Source: CAINDZ01 sp964399195
Lineage (GTDB): Bacteria; Krumholzibacteriota; Krumholzibacteriia; LZORAL124-64-63
Assembly: GCA_964399195.1 (NCBI GenBank)
Contig: CAYNPY010000004.1
Span: 1-64,000 of the forward strand
Length of the DNA stretch: 64,000 nucleotides
Direction: 5' to 3'
The position numbers were made by a program, and so were the translations under genes. The notes beneath the pieces are model-generated. The model did no database searches. It had not been told where the DNA came from and worked only from the letters and a program-made list of their open reading frames with translations. This document shows positions 50,532 to 58,562 of this stretch, piece after piece; the first letter of the stretch is position 1; every line of letters starts with the position of its first letter.

Positions 50532-51107
50532 ATGGACCGGGCGCCGGACATCACCTCGCTGTTGCGGCGCGCCCGCGCCGGCGGCCAGGCGGAACTCGAA
50601 GCCCTGCTTCCGCTGGTGTACGACGAGCTGCGCCTGATCGCGCGCCGGCATCGCCGGCGTGAAGGCGCCGGTTGCACGATGAACACGACGGCAGTCGTCC
50701 ACGAAGCCTACCTGCGCCTGTTCGGCCCGCGCGCGGCGGATTTCCAGGACCGGCGCCACTTCTTCGCCGTGGCCAGCCTGGCCATGCGGCACCTGCTGCG
50801 CGACGGCGCCCGCCGGCGCCTGGCCGCCCGTCGCGGCGATGGCGCCGACCACACCGGACTGACGGGACACGAACCCGCCATCGAGCCGCGACTGGAACTG
50901 CTGCTGGCCGTCGACCAGGCCCTCGATCGTCTGCGAGCGCTGGAGCCGCGGCTGGCCGAGGTCGTCGAGCTGCGGTACTTCGGCGGCTTGACGGTGTCCG
51001 AGATCGCCGGCCTGCTGGGCGTGACGACGCGCACGGTCGAACGCGACTGGCTACGCGCGCGCGCACTGCTGAGCCTGTCGCTCGCCGACGGCGGTCCGGT
51101 GTCATGA
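50532..51107 (+). CDS. ECF-type RNA polymerase sigma factor
   Basis: 191 residues from ATG 50532 behind GGAGG. The sigma-2 region reads LPLVYDELRLIARRHRRREG, TTAVVHEAYLRLFG and FFAVASLAMRHLLRDGARRR. Sigma-4 reads LEPRLAEVVELRYFGGLTVSEIAGLLGVTTRTVERDWLRAR with a clear helix-turn-helix. The pattern is that of the ECF subgroup common in Planctomycetes and FCB-like bacteria, which has no classical anti-sigma and is often followed by a Ser/Thr kinase. Here the kinase gene overlaps by 4 bases. Its targets may include the divergent metalloprotease operon. Confidence 0.93.
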   Translation: MDRAPDITSLLRRARAGGQAELEALLPLVYDELRLIARRHRRREGAGCTMNTTAVVHEAYLRLFGPRAADFQDRRHFFAVASLAMRHLLRDGARRRLAARRGDGADHTGLTGHEPAIEPRLELLLAVDQALDRLRALEPRLAEVVELRYFGGLTVSEIAGLLGVTTRTVERDWLRARALLSLSLADGGPVS

Positions 51108-53854
51108 TCGATCTGCCCGATGACGCGCGGCTGCGCGAGGAGCTGCTGGGCGAGTTGGACGACCTGCTCGCAGCAACGGAAGCGGCGCGGCAGGCGCGGC
51201 TGGACGTCCTGCGCTCCACCCGGCCTGGACTCGCGGCCACCCTGTCGGCGCTGCTGGCCGCGGACCGGCGCTTCGGCGATCTCCTGGAAGAGCCCCTGGG
51301 CGAGTGGGCGGCGACGTTGTTCCCGGAGTCGGACACGGACGGACCCTCGTTCGAAGGTCGCGTCCTGGGCGCCTGGCGCCTGGGCCCGCTGCTGGGCGCC
51401 GGCGGCATGGGCCTTGTCCATGCCGCCGAACGCTGCGCCGGCGACTACGCCCAGAGCGTCGCGATCAAGGTGCTGGCGCGCAGCGACGTGCACGGTGACC
51501 TCGCGGCGCGCTTCGGGCGGGAACGCGCCATCCTGGCGCGCCTGACCCACCCGGGCATCGCCCGCCTGCTGGACGGCGGCATCAGCGACGACGGCTGGCC
51601 GTGGTTCGCGCTGGAACTGGTGCGGGGCGTGGCGCTGACGGACCACTGCCGGGCCGGCGCGGCAGACCTGCGGACGCGCCTGCGCCTCTTCCGCGAGGTC
51701 GCCGAGGCCGTGGCCCACGCGCATCGCCACCTGGTCGTGCACCGCGATCTCAAGCCGTCCAACATCCTGGTCGGCGACGACGGACGCGTGAAGCTGCTCG
51801 ATTTCGGCGTCGCCAAGCTCCTGGCGGACGACGAGGGACCTGACCTGACGCTGACCGGGCCGCGGCCGTTCACGCCGCGCTATGCGGCCCCGGAGCAGGT
51901 GACCGGCGGCGCGATCACGACGGCCACGGACATCTACGCGCTCGGCGCCGTGCTCTACGAACTGTTGTGCGGCCAGTCGCCGCACGGCGCCGTGGGCGTT
52001 CCCGAGCATGAGCTGCTGCGCGCCGCGGCGGAGTTGGAACCGGTGCCCTTGACGCGGGCGGCTCGCGGAGCGGGCGCGGCGGATACCGGCGCAATCGTCG
52101 GACTGGGCGGCGACCGGCTGTTGGCCGGCGATCTGCAGAACATCGTCGCCAGGTGCCTGGCCAAGGACCCGGCGCGGCGCTATGCGTCGGTCGATGCCCT
52201 GCTGGACGATCTGCGCCGCGCCGAGGCGGGTGAACCGGTGCTGGCGCACGCGCCCTCGCGCCGCTACGTGGTGGCGAAGTTCGCGCGGCGCAACCGCGTC
52301 GCCGTCGTGGCGGGCGCGCTGGTGCTCGGCGCCCTGGTGGCGGGCCTGGCGACGACGACCTGGCAGGCGCGGCGCGCGGCGCGCGAGGCGGCGCGGGCCG
52401 AACAGTCGCGGGCATTCCTGCTGGATATCTTCGCGGCGGCCGACCCTTCCGCCGCGCAGGGACGCGAGGTGACCGCGCGGGAGATCCTGCGCCGCGGCGC
52501 CCGTGACCTGCGCGGCCAGCTCGCCGAGCAGCCGGCGCTGCGGGCCGAGCTGATCGTGACGGTCGGCGAACTGCTGCGCCTGGTCGGCGCCTACGCCGAC
52601 GCCGACACCGTGCTGGGCGAAGCGCTGACGCAGGCCGAGGCCGTGCACGGCCCGTCGTCGCCGGAGGTGGCGCGGGTGGCCGACGCGCTGGGCGGCGTCG
52701 TCTACGAGCTTGGCCAGTTCGAACGCGCCGAGGCTCTGCACCGCCGGTCCCTGGCGATCCACGAGCACGCCCATGGACGCCGTCACGTGGCGACGGCGGC
52801 GTCGCTGGCCAACCTCGCCGGCGTTCTGAGCCAGGCCGGCGACCCGGCGGCCAGCGAGGGCCTGTACCGCGAGGTGCTGGCCATCGAACTGGAGCTGCTC
52901 GGCCCGGACGACCCGGCGATCGCCGCCGACCTGAACAATCTCGCCGTCTGCCTGTACCGCGCCGGTCGCGCCGCCGAGGCGGATTCGCTGCACGTGCAGG
53001 CGCTCGCCCTGCGCCGGCGGCTGCTCGGGGAATCGCACGCGGACGTGGCCACCAGCCTGCACAACCGCGCCGCCGTGCTGGAGGATCTCGGTCAGGCCGC
53101 CGAAGCCGAATCCCACTATCGGCAAGCGCTGGCGATCCGGCGCCGACTGTATCCGCAGGGGCATGTCGACATCGCCGGCACGCTGACGGGCCTCGGTTCG
53201 CTGCTGCGGGACGAGGGCCGGCTCGACGAGGCCCGGACCTGCCTGGTCGAAGCCGCACAGATGAACGCGAGCGTATACGGCGGCCCTCACCTCGAACTCG
53301 GACGCAGCTACAACGCCCTGGGCATGCTCGCCTACTCGCGCAGCCTCTACGATGAGGCCGCCGAGTGGTTCGCCCGCGCCCACGATGTGCTCGCCGCGAC
53401 CATCGGCCCGGACAACAGCGGCACCTTGCGGACGCTGAACAACCAGGCCGTCGTGCTGCACCGCGCCGGGCGGCTTGACGCGTCGCAGCGCCTGTTCGAA
53501 CGCGTGCTGGCGGCGCGCCGGCGGCTGGACGGGGCCCAGGCGCCTGATCTGGCGCTCGTGACCAAGGGACTGGGCTGGGTCCTGCTGGACCGGGGCCATC
53601 TGGCGCAGGCGGACAGCCTGCTGACCGCCGCGCTGGCCGTGCTGGAAGCCCATCCCGAACTGGGCCAGGGTCCGCTGGCGGAAGCCCGCCTGGGCGTGGC
53701 GGCCTGCCGCCTGCGGCAGGGGCGCCGCATGGAGGCCGAGACGCTCGCCACGCGCGCCACCGCGGACCTGGCCGCCATCTACGAGCCCGGCCACGACATG
53801 GTGCGGCGCGGCCGCGATATCCTGCGCGAACTGGGCTCCGGCCGGGAGCACTGA
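51104..53854 (+). CDS. Transmembrane Ser/Thr protein kinase with TPR repeats
   Basis: 916 residues. The Hanks-type kinase domain runs from about residue 90: LLGAGGMGLVHAAE (P-loop), VAIKV (K122), VVHRDLKPSNILV (D215, N220), LLDFGVAKLL (D233) and the APEQ segment YAAPEQV. All catalytic residues are present. A membrane helix near residues 400-420 (VVAGALVLGALVAGLATT) is followed by about 480 residues of tetratricopeptide repeats of the kinesin-light-chain type (for example ADVATSLHNRAAVLEDLGQA). These should lie outside the inner membrane and sense or bind a partner. ATGA overlap with the sigma gene implies a signalling pair, with the kinase probably controlling the sigma factor. Confidence 0.93.
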   Translation: MIDLPDDARLREELLGELDDLLAATEAARQARLDVLRSTRPGLAATLSALLAADRRFGDLLEEPLGEWAATLFPESDTDGPSFEGRVLGAWRLGPLLGAGGMGLVHAAERCAGDYAQSVAIKVLARSDVHGDLAARFGRERAILARLTHPGIARLLDGGISDDGWPWFALELVRGVALTDHCRAGAADLRTRLRLFREVAEAVAHAHRHLVVHRDLKPSNILVGDDGRVKLLDFGVAKLLADDEGPDLTLTGPRPFTPRYAAPEQVTGGAITTATDIYALGAVLYELLCGQSPHGAVGVPEHELLRAAAELEPVPLTRAARGAGAADTGAIVGLGGDRLLAGDLQNIVARCLAKDPARRYASVDALLDDLRRAEAGEPVLAHAPSRRYVVAKFARRNRVAVVAGALVLGALVAGLATTTWQARRAAREAARAEQSRAFLLDIFAAADPSAAQGREVTAREILRRGARDLRGQLAEQPALRAELIVTVGELLRLVGAYADADTVLGEALTQAEAVHGPSSPEVARVADALGGVVYELGQFERAEALHRRSLAIHEHAHGRRHVATAASLANLAGVLSQAGDPAASEGLYREVLAIELELLGPDDPAIAADLNNLAVCLYRAGRAAEADSLHVQALALRRRLLGESHADVATSLHNRAAVLEDLGQAAEAESHYRQALAIRRRLYPQGHVDIAGTLTGLGSLLRDEGRLDEARTCLVEAAQMNASVYGGPHLELGRSYNALGMLAYSRSLYDEAAEWFARAHDVLAATIGPDNSGTLRTLNNQAVVLHRAGRLDASQRLFERVLAARRRLDGAQAPDLALVTKGLGWVLLDRGHLAQADSLLTAALAVLEAHPELGQGPLAEARLGVAACRLRQGRRMEAETLATRATADLAAIYEPGHDMVRRGRDILRELGSGREH

Positions 53855-53855
53855 T

Positions 53856-53873
53856 CGGCCGCGCTGCCGGCCG
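53856..53873 (+). terminator. Small hairpin after the kinase gene
   Basis: CGGCCG, a 6-base loop and CGGCCG, starting 2 bases after the stop codon at 53854. The stem is short and has no T run. Confidence 0.3.
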
Positions 53874-53979
53874 CATGTCGGGTTCGGCGCCGCGAATGCG
53901 TTATTCCGAACGAGAACCCCCTCGGCCCGCGGTGGCACCGCCGGCGCGAGGATCGTCCCGGACCGGAACGAGGTGGCGC

Positions 53980-56415
53980 ATGAACTCCCCGCGCGCGCGA
54001 GCGGCCGCCGTCCGCGGCCTGCATGTCCTGATGATGGCCCTGGCCTGGGCGCCGCGCGCCGGCGCGGCGCAGATGGTCAGCAACTTGTGGGTCACCGACG
54101 GCGACGTGGCCGCGCTGGCCGCCGACGCGGGCACGCTCTACCTGGGCGGCAACTTCCGTGTCGTGGCCCCGCCGACGGGCGCGCTGGTGGCGATCGCCGC
54201 CGGCAGCGGCGCGCCGTTGGCCGCGCTCGGCCGTATCACGTATCCCATCGCCACCGGCGGCGGCGTGAATGCCGCGGTGCCGGACGGCGCGGGCGGCTGG
54301 TACGCCGCGGGCCAGTTCTCTTTCGCCGACGGCCTGGACCGCCGCAATCTGGTGCACGTGCTGGCCGACGGCACCGTCGATGCGGCCTGGAATCCCACCA
54401 CCAACGGCCTGATCCGCGCCATCACGCGCCTGGGCGCGACGGTCTACGTGGGTGGCGACTTCTCGCAGGTCAACGGCACCGCGCGCACGAGGCTGGCGGC
54501 GCTGGATGCCGCCAGCGGCGCCCTGCTGGCCTGGAATCCGGCCCCCAACGGGAACATCCACAGCCTGGTCGCCGGCGCCGCGCACGTCTACGCGGGCGGC
54601 TGGTTCAGCACCATCGGCGGGCAGGCCCGCGGGCGCCTGGCCGCGCTCGATCCGGAATCGGGGGCGCCAACGGCCTGGAATCCGGCGGGCAACGGCCCGG
54701 TGTACACGCTGGTGATCGACGGCTCGCGGCTGTTCGCGGGCGGCGGCTTCACCAGCCTCGGCGGGCAGACGCGGAACTACGCCGCATGCTTCGCCCTCGA
54801 TTCCGGTGCGCTCACCTCATGGGCGCCCGCACCCAACGCCACCGTTTGGGCGCTGGCTCCGGTCGGCGGGGTCGTCTACCTGGGCGGCCAGTTCACCGCC
54901 ATCGGCGGCACGGCGCGCGCCTACCTGGGCGCGGTCAACGACGATGCGGCTGGCGCGCGAACGGGCTGGAATCCCGCGGCCGACCACTTCGTGTACTCGC
55001 TGGCGGCCACAGCCACGACGGTATTCGCCGGTGGGCAGTTCGCCTCGGTCGGCGGCCAGCCGCGCCGGAGGCTGGCCGCGATCGACGCCGCGAGCGGCGC
55101 GCCCACCAGCTGGACCAGCCAGACGACGGGCGTCGTGAGGATGCTGGCCCTCGACGGCGCCACGCTGTTCGCCGCCGGATCCTTCGCCGGCGTCGGCGGC
55201 GTCCTGCGACAGAACCTGGCGGCCCTCGACCTGGCGACGGGCGCCGCAACCAACTGGGATCCGCAGGCGAACTCCTGGGTCTACGCCATCGCGCCGCTGC
55301 CCTCGGGTATTGTCGTGGGCGGGGCGTTCACCGCGCTCGGCGCAGCGGCGCGCAGCCATCTCGGGCAGGTCGACGCCGTGACCGGCGCGGCGACCGCATG
55401 GGATCCGTCGCCGTCCAATCTCGTGCATGCACTGGCCGTCGGCGGCGACCGGCTCTACGTCGCGGGTGCGTTCACGGCCGCTGCTGGCTCGACGCGCAAC
55501 CGCCTGGCGGCGTTCGCCACCTCGACGCTGGCGCTGGCGGACTGGAATCCCGGCGCGGACAACGCCGTGCTGGACATCCTGCCCGACGGGGACGTGGTCT
55601 ACGTCGGCGGGCAGTTCGCGACGGCCGGTGGTGCGACGCGGTCGCGTGTCGCCGCCCTGGATGCGGCCACGGGCGCCGCCACGTCGTTCGCGTGCCAGAT
55701 CTCTGGGGACGTGCGCGGGCTGCTGCGGCAGGACAACCTGTTGTACTGTGTCGGCGACCTGACGCAGGCGGCCGGCCAGGCGCGCAACCGGGCCGTGGCG
55801 CTCGACGCTGCTATCGGCGCCGTGCAGCCGTGGTCGCCGGTCTGCTCGACGGTCGCGTGCGAGGACATCGTATCGCTGGACGATCTGCTGTGGATCGGTG
55901 GCTACCACTACAACATCAACGGCACGCTTGGCACGGCCTATCTGGGAGCGGTCGACAACGCCGGCGCGACGGACACGGCCTGGCTGCCTTTTGCCGAAGG
56001 ACCCGTGCGCGACCTGCTCGTGGCCGGCCAGACACTGTACGTGGCGGGGAACTTCGGCAACATCGGGCGGCAGCCCCACAGCGGCGTGGCCGGCATCGCG
56101 TTCGGCTCGGCGGCTGCGGTGGACGCCGGGCGCGGCGCCGGGAGCCTCGTGCTGTCCGCGTATCCGAATCCGGCTTCCGGTGCCGTCAGGGTGATGCTCT
56201 CCCGTCCGTTGGCCGGCGATGCGAGGGCGGAGATCTTCGATCTGGCCGGACGGCGCGTGAGACGTCTCGCGGTCGATGCGGGTGGAACGGGCTCTCAAGA
56301 GCTGGCATGGGACGGACGAGACCGTCGCGGCGCGTCCGTCGCGGCGGGCACCTATCTGCTGCGCGTGACCAACCGCGACGGGACGGGCACGGCAAAGATC
56401 CTGGTCACGCGCTGA
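53980..56415 (+). CDS. Secreted protein with about fourteen short propeller repeats and FlgD-Ig-type tail
   Basis: 811 residues from ATG 53980, behind GAGGTGG; an earlier in-frame start lacks a ribosome site. The signal peptide region is VRGLHVLMMALAWAPRAGAAQ. About fourteen repeats of roughly 50 residues follow the pattern VYVGGQFTAIGGTARxxLAALD, then TGAxTxWNP (delta-60/DUF5122 type). Fourteen would make two seven-bladed propellers. The repeats are different from the SBBP type in the three paralogues. The tail SAYPNPASGAVRVML, AEIFDLAGRRVRRL, GASVAAGTYLLRV ends KILVTR and is the same sorting class but lacks the NPFNP form. Confidence 0.87.
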   Translation: MNSPRARAAAVRGLHVLMMALAWAPRAGAAQMVSNLWVTDGDVAALAADAGTLYLGGNFRVVAPPTGALVAIAAGSGAPLAALGRITYPIATGGGVNAAVPDGAGGWYAAGQFSFADGLDRRNLVHVLADGTVDAAWNPTTNGLIRAITRLGATVYVGGDFSQVNGTARTRLAALDAASGALLAWNPAPNGNIHSLVAGAAHVYAGGWFSTIGGQARGRLAALDPESGAPTAWNPAGNGPVYTLVIDGSRLFAGGGFTSLGGQTRNYAACFALDSGALTSWAPAPNATVWALAPVGGVVYLGGQFTAIGGTARAYLGAVNDDAAGARTGWNPAADHFVYSLAATATTVFAGGQFASVGGQPRRRLAAIDAASGAPTSWTSQTTGVVRMLALDGATLFAAGSFAGVGGVLRQNLAALDLATGAATNWDPQANSWVYAIAPLPSGIVVGGAFTALGAAARSHLGQVDAVTGAATAWDPSPSNLVHALAVGGDRLYVAGAFTAAAGSTRNRLAAFATSTLALADWNPGADNAVLDILPDGDVVYVGGQFATAGGATRSRVAALDAATGAATSFACQISGDVRGLLRQDNLLYCVGDLTQAAGQARNRAVALDAAIGAVQPWSPVCSTVACEDIVSLDDLLWIGGYHYNINGTLGTAYLGAVDNAGATDTAWLPFAEGPVRDLLVAGQTLYVAGNFGNIGRQPHSGVAGIAFGSAAAVDAGRGAGSLVLSAYPNPASGAVRVMLSRPLAGDARAEIFDLAGRRVRRLAVDAGGTGSQELAWDGRDRRGASVAAGTYLLRVTNRDGTGTAKILVTR

Positions 56416-56431
56416 CACCCGCCCCGACGTG

Positions 56432-56459
56432 GGCGCCGGCGGTCGGTGGCTGCGGCGCC
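56432..56459. terminator. Hairpin between convergent genes
   Basis: GGCGCCG (56432-56438) and CGGCGCC (56453-56459) form a perfect 7-bp stem with a 14-base loop, between two converging stop codons. Confidence 0.3.
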
Positions 56460-56514
56460 TCGCCGAGACGGAACCATTGACCGTCCAGGCCGGCGTCACC
56501 GCACCTGGTCGTCG

Positions 56515-57183
56515 TCAGTTTCCGTAGACAGCCTTCAACGCCCCCCAAGTGGAGGTTTCGACGGAAGTCGCCGTCTCGCAGAACGTGATGTAGTTCCCCT
56601 GTGTCGTGATCACGTAATCCCACACCGGCACGACACTGTCGGGACCCACCCACGACACGAGCGGGAAGCCGCCCCCACCGCCGTCCGGGGGAGTCTGCCC
56701 TCCCTGCGTGTAGTTCCAGATCGGCCCGCCCGAGGACTGGGGCAGATAGCCGGGGTGCGAGATGGCCAGGTAGTAGAGGCCCGGCGCCAGCGACCCGTTC
56801 GGCGCGACCAGGTACTTCCATCCGGACCAGCAGAGCATGTTGGCGATGACCCCCATGCCGTTGGCGTCGAACAGGTACAGGGACGGGTAGGCCTGGGAGG
56901 CGCAAGCGAAACTGGCCAGCGCCAGGCCGGCGGGCGGCGCCGCGTTCAACTGCAGGCAGTAGACGTCGACATCGCCGTGCTCGGCGAGCGACCCGCTGAT
57001 CGACTGGAGGGGGCCGGAACCCGCGGTAACCTGGGCGCTGGCCACCAGGCTCCCGGCGTCGCCTGCTTCGGTCCAGTTCTGGGCGACGGCCGACGTCGCG
57101 CTCAGGAGCACGGCAACCAGCGGCAGGAGCATGGTGCCGCCGAACTCCCTCGGATTCTTTGCGTTACGGTAGCCGTCGCTCAT
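56515..57183 (-). CDS. Secreted DVUA0089-like protein with WGALKAVYGN C-terminal tag
   Basis: 222 residues from ATG 57183; an internal Met at TMLLPLVAVLL could also open the signal peptide, which ends TSAVAQ. The mature part resembles the DVUA0089/pre-peptidase-like beta-sandwich: GSLAEHGDVDVYCLQLNA, FACASQAYPSLYLFDANGMGV, LAPGLYYLAISHPGYLP, then a Gly/Pro-rich stretch and WDYVITTQGNYITFCE. It ends TSVETSTWGALKAVYGN, a variant of the tag in three other small secreted proteins (final YR replaced by YGN). Promoter and leader structures lie upstream. Function unknown. Confidence 0.75.
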   Translation of the reverse strand: MSDGYRNAKNPREFGGTMLLPLVAVLLSATSAVAQNWTEAGDAGSLVASAQVTAGSGPLQSISGSLAEHGDVDVYCLQLNAAPPAGLALASFACASQAYPSLYLFDANGMGVIANMLCWSGWKYLVAPNGSLAPGLYYLAISHPGYLPQSSGGPIWNYTQGGQTPPDGGGGGFPLVSWVGPDSVVPVWDYVITTQGNYITFCETATSVETSTWGALKAVYGN

Positions 57184-57221
57184 GATTCCCCGTCCCTTCG
57201 AGTGCTCTGCGAGGATCGGCC

Positions 57222-57277
57222 CGGTCCAAGCCGTGACGGGCGTATTTGCCCGGTGTCGGCGGCTATGGCTTGGACCG
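57222..57277 (-). promoter_or_regulatory. Structured 5' leader with 11-bp long-range stem
   Basis: CGGTCCAAGCC (57222-57232) and GGCTTGGACCG (57267-57277) are perfect complements. The 34-base loop holds an inner CGGGC/GCCCG hairpin. It lies wholly in the predicted leader of the gene starting at 57183. No known riboswitch class recognised. Confidence 0.5.
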
Positions 57278-57300
57278 CCCGCCGATACAGGATTGCAATC

Positions 57301-57330
57301 ATCGTATCACACTGAAGATTCAGACCGCAA
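57301..57330 (-). promoter_or_regulatory. Promoter of the DVUA0089-like gene
   Basis: Minus strand TTGCGG (57325-57330), an 18-base spacer, and TGA-TACGAT (extended -10; the box is at 57301-57306). It gives a leader of about 110 bases. Confidence 0.5.
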
Positions 57331-57340
57331 GAGCATTTTT

Positions 57341-57354
57341 GGACAACATTGTCC
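57341..57354. promoter_or_regulatory. Palindrome GGACAA-CA-TTGTCC
   Basis: Perfect 6-base arms separated by 2 bases, just upstream of the -35 box above, a usual place for an activator site. The half-site matches the inverted repeat at 45255-45279. Confidence 0.45.
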
Positions 57355-57413
57355 GCATATTGGGATCGGGCAGGACGACGGGTCCGTCGTCGCGGGGCAG
57401 TGCCGGCGCTCGC

Positions 57414-57851
57414 CTACAGCAGTCCGAGGTCCGGGCGCTCCGCCTGCACCGTGCGCCGCTTGAGGTCGCCCACCGTTGTGGATTGCAGCAGGTGATGGAA
57501 GGAGTCCCTGATCCCGGTCCACTGGTCGTGCAACGGACACGGATTGCCGTCACCGCACTCGGGCAGCCCGAAGATGCAGGCCGGGATGCCCGCCGGCCGC
57601 TCGCCCTCGAACACGCGCACCACGTCCAGCAGCGGCCGCTCCGCCGCGTCCGGCAGCAGGCGCGAGCCGCCGCCCCAGCCCTTGCGCGACTCGACGATGC
57701 CGCTCTTGCGCAGCTGGTTGAGGATCTTGGACAGGTAGTTGGCGGGAAGCCCCACTTCGCGGGCGATCTGCTCGTGCGGGACCAGCGTGGCATCGCTGCG
57801 GGCCAGGTAGCCGAGGATCTGCAGCGCATAGCGCGTCGTCTGGTTCACCAT
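57414..57851 (-). CDS. Rrf2-family transcriptional regulator with three-Cys cluster motif (NsrR/IscR-like)
   Basis: 145 residues from ATG 57851 (a TTG 12 bases earlier overlaps the upstream stop but is too close to a ribosome site). The winged-helix part reads QTTRYALQILGYLARSD, HEQIAREVGLPANYLSKILNQLRKSGIVES and GWGGGSRL. Three cysteines, C92, C99 and C105, lie in PACIFGLPECGDGNPCPLH, where NsrR and IscR bind an iron-sulfur cluster; spacing is C-x6-C-x5-C. It is the last gene of the nos operon, which suggests NO or redox control of that operon. A cluster and NO sensing are inferred. Confidence 0.9.
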   Translation of the reverse strand: MVNQTTRYALQILGYLARSDATLVPHEQIAREVGLPANYLSKILNQLRKSGIVESRKGWGGGSRLLPDAAERPLLDVVRVFEGERPAGIPACIFGLPECGDGNPCPLHDQWTGIRDSFHHLLQSTTVGDLKRRTVQAERPDLGLL

Positions 57852-57856
57852 GCCGT

Positions 57857-58516
57857 TCAGCAATCCCCCGCACCCGCCTCCCCGGAACCGGAAGCGAGAC
57901 GCGAGCCGCGAATGATGTGCCAGCCGGTCAGCGCCATGACGCCGCCGGCGAAGATGCCCACGAGGATCGTGCCGGCCAGAGGATAGGACTGCGTCGTGAA
58001 ATTGGCAATCTGCTTGGTGCCGACGATGACCGGCATGAACGGCTTGAGCTTGAGCGCCGCCGTGGGGTCCAGGTCGTGCCCGTAGCGGTAGAGCATGAGC
58101 ACGAAGCGAGCGAAGAAGAACAGGGTGACGTAGCCGATCAAGACGCTCAGGTCCACAAGGTCGCGCACGCGCCCCAGCACCGCCACCCGCAGCGTCAGCA
58201 GGGCCAGGGCGCCGAAGGCGAACGGGATCCAGCCCAGTTCGGGCACGGTGCTGCGTTCGATCCTGTGCATCCCGATGTAGTGGTTCAGCGCGTTGAGCTC
58301 GTTCACGTCGCGGCCGTCGTTGCCGCCGTCCAGCTTGTAGGCGTAGATGTCCATGTGCAGGCCCTTGGGATACTGCGGGGCCTCCATGCGGATGCGCCAG
58401 AGCGGGAAGAAGAAGCTCACCGCCAGCGGGATGATGAGCGCCACCAGCAGCAGGCGCTGCCGCCCGGCCACCGGCAGGCCGAGCACGGTCGTGAAGTTGC
58501 GCAGGATGCGCCGCAT
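57857..58516 (-). CDS. Conserved membrane protein of nos cluster
   Basis: 219 residues, ATG 58516 behind AGGAAGGGA. It has about four membrane helices (LLLVALIIPLAVSFFFPLW, WIPFAFGALALLTLRVAVL, LSVLIGYVTLFFFARFVLML, LAGTILVGIFAGGVMALTGW). A periplasmic loop between helices 1 and 2 contains RMEAPQYPKGLHMDIYAYKL and DVNELNALNHYIGMHRIE, rich in His, Met and Tyr, which could contact metal. Its position after nosY suggests a role in N2O reductase assembly or electron supply. I cannot give it a name. Confidence 0.78.
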   Translation of the reverse strand: MRRILRNFTTVLGLPVAGRQRLLLVALIIPLAVSFFFPLWRIRMEAPQYPKGLHMDIYAYKLDGGNDGRDVNELNALNHYIGMHRIERSTVPELGWIPFAFGALALLTLRVAVLGRVRDLVDLSVLIGYVTLFFFARFVLMLYRYGHDLDPTAALKLKPFMPVIVGTKQIANFTTQSYPLAGTILVGIFAGGVMALTGWHIIRGSRLASGSGEAGAGDC

Positions 58517-58562
58517 GGGAGTCCCTTCCTTCCGCGCCGGAACCGCCGCCCCGGCGCGCGGT

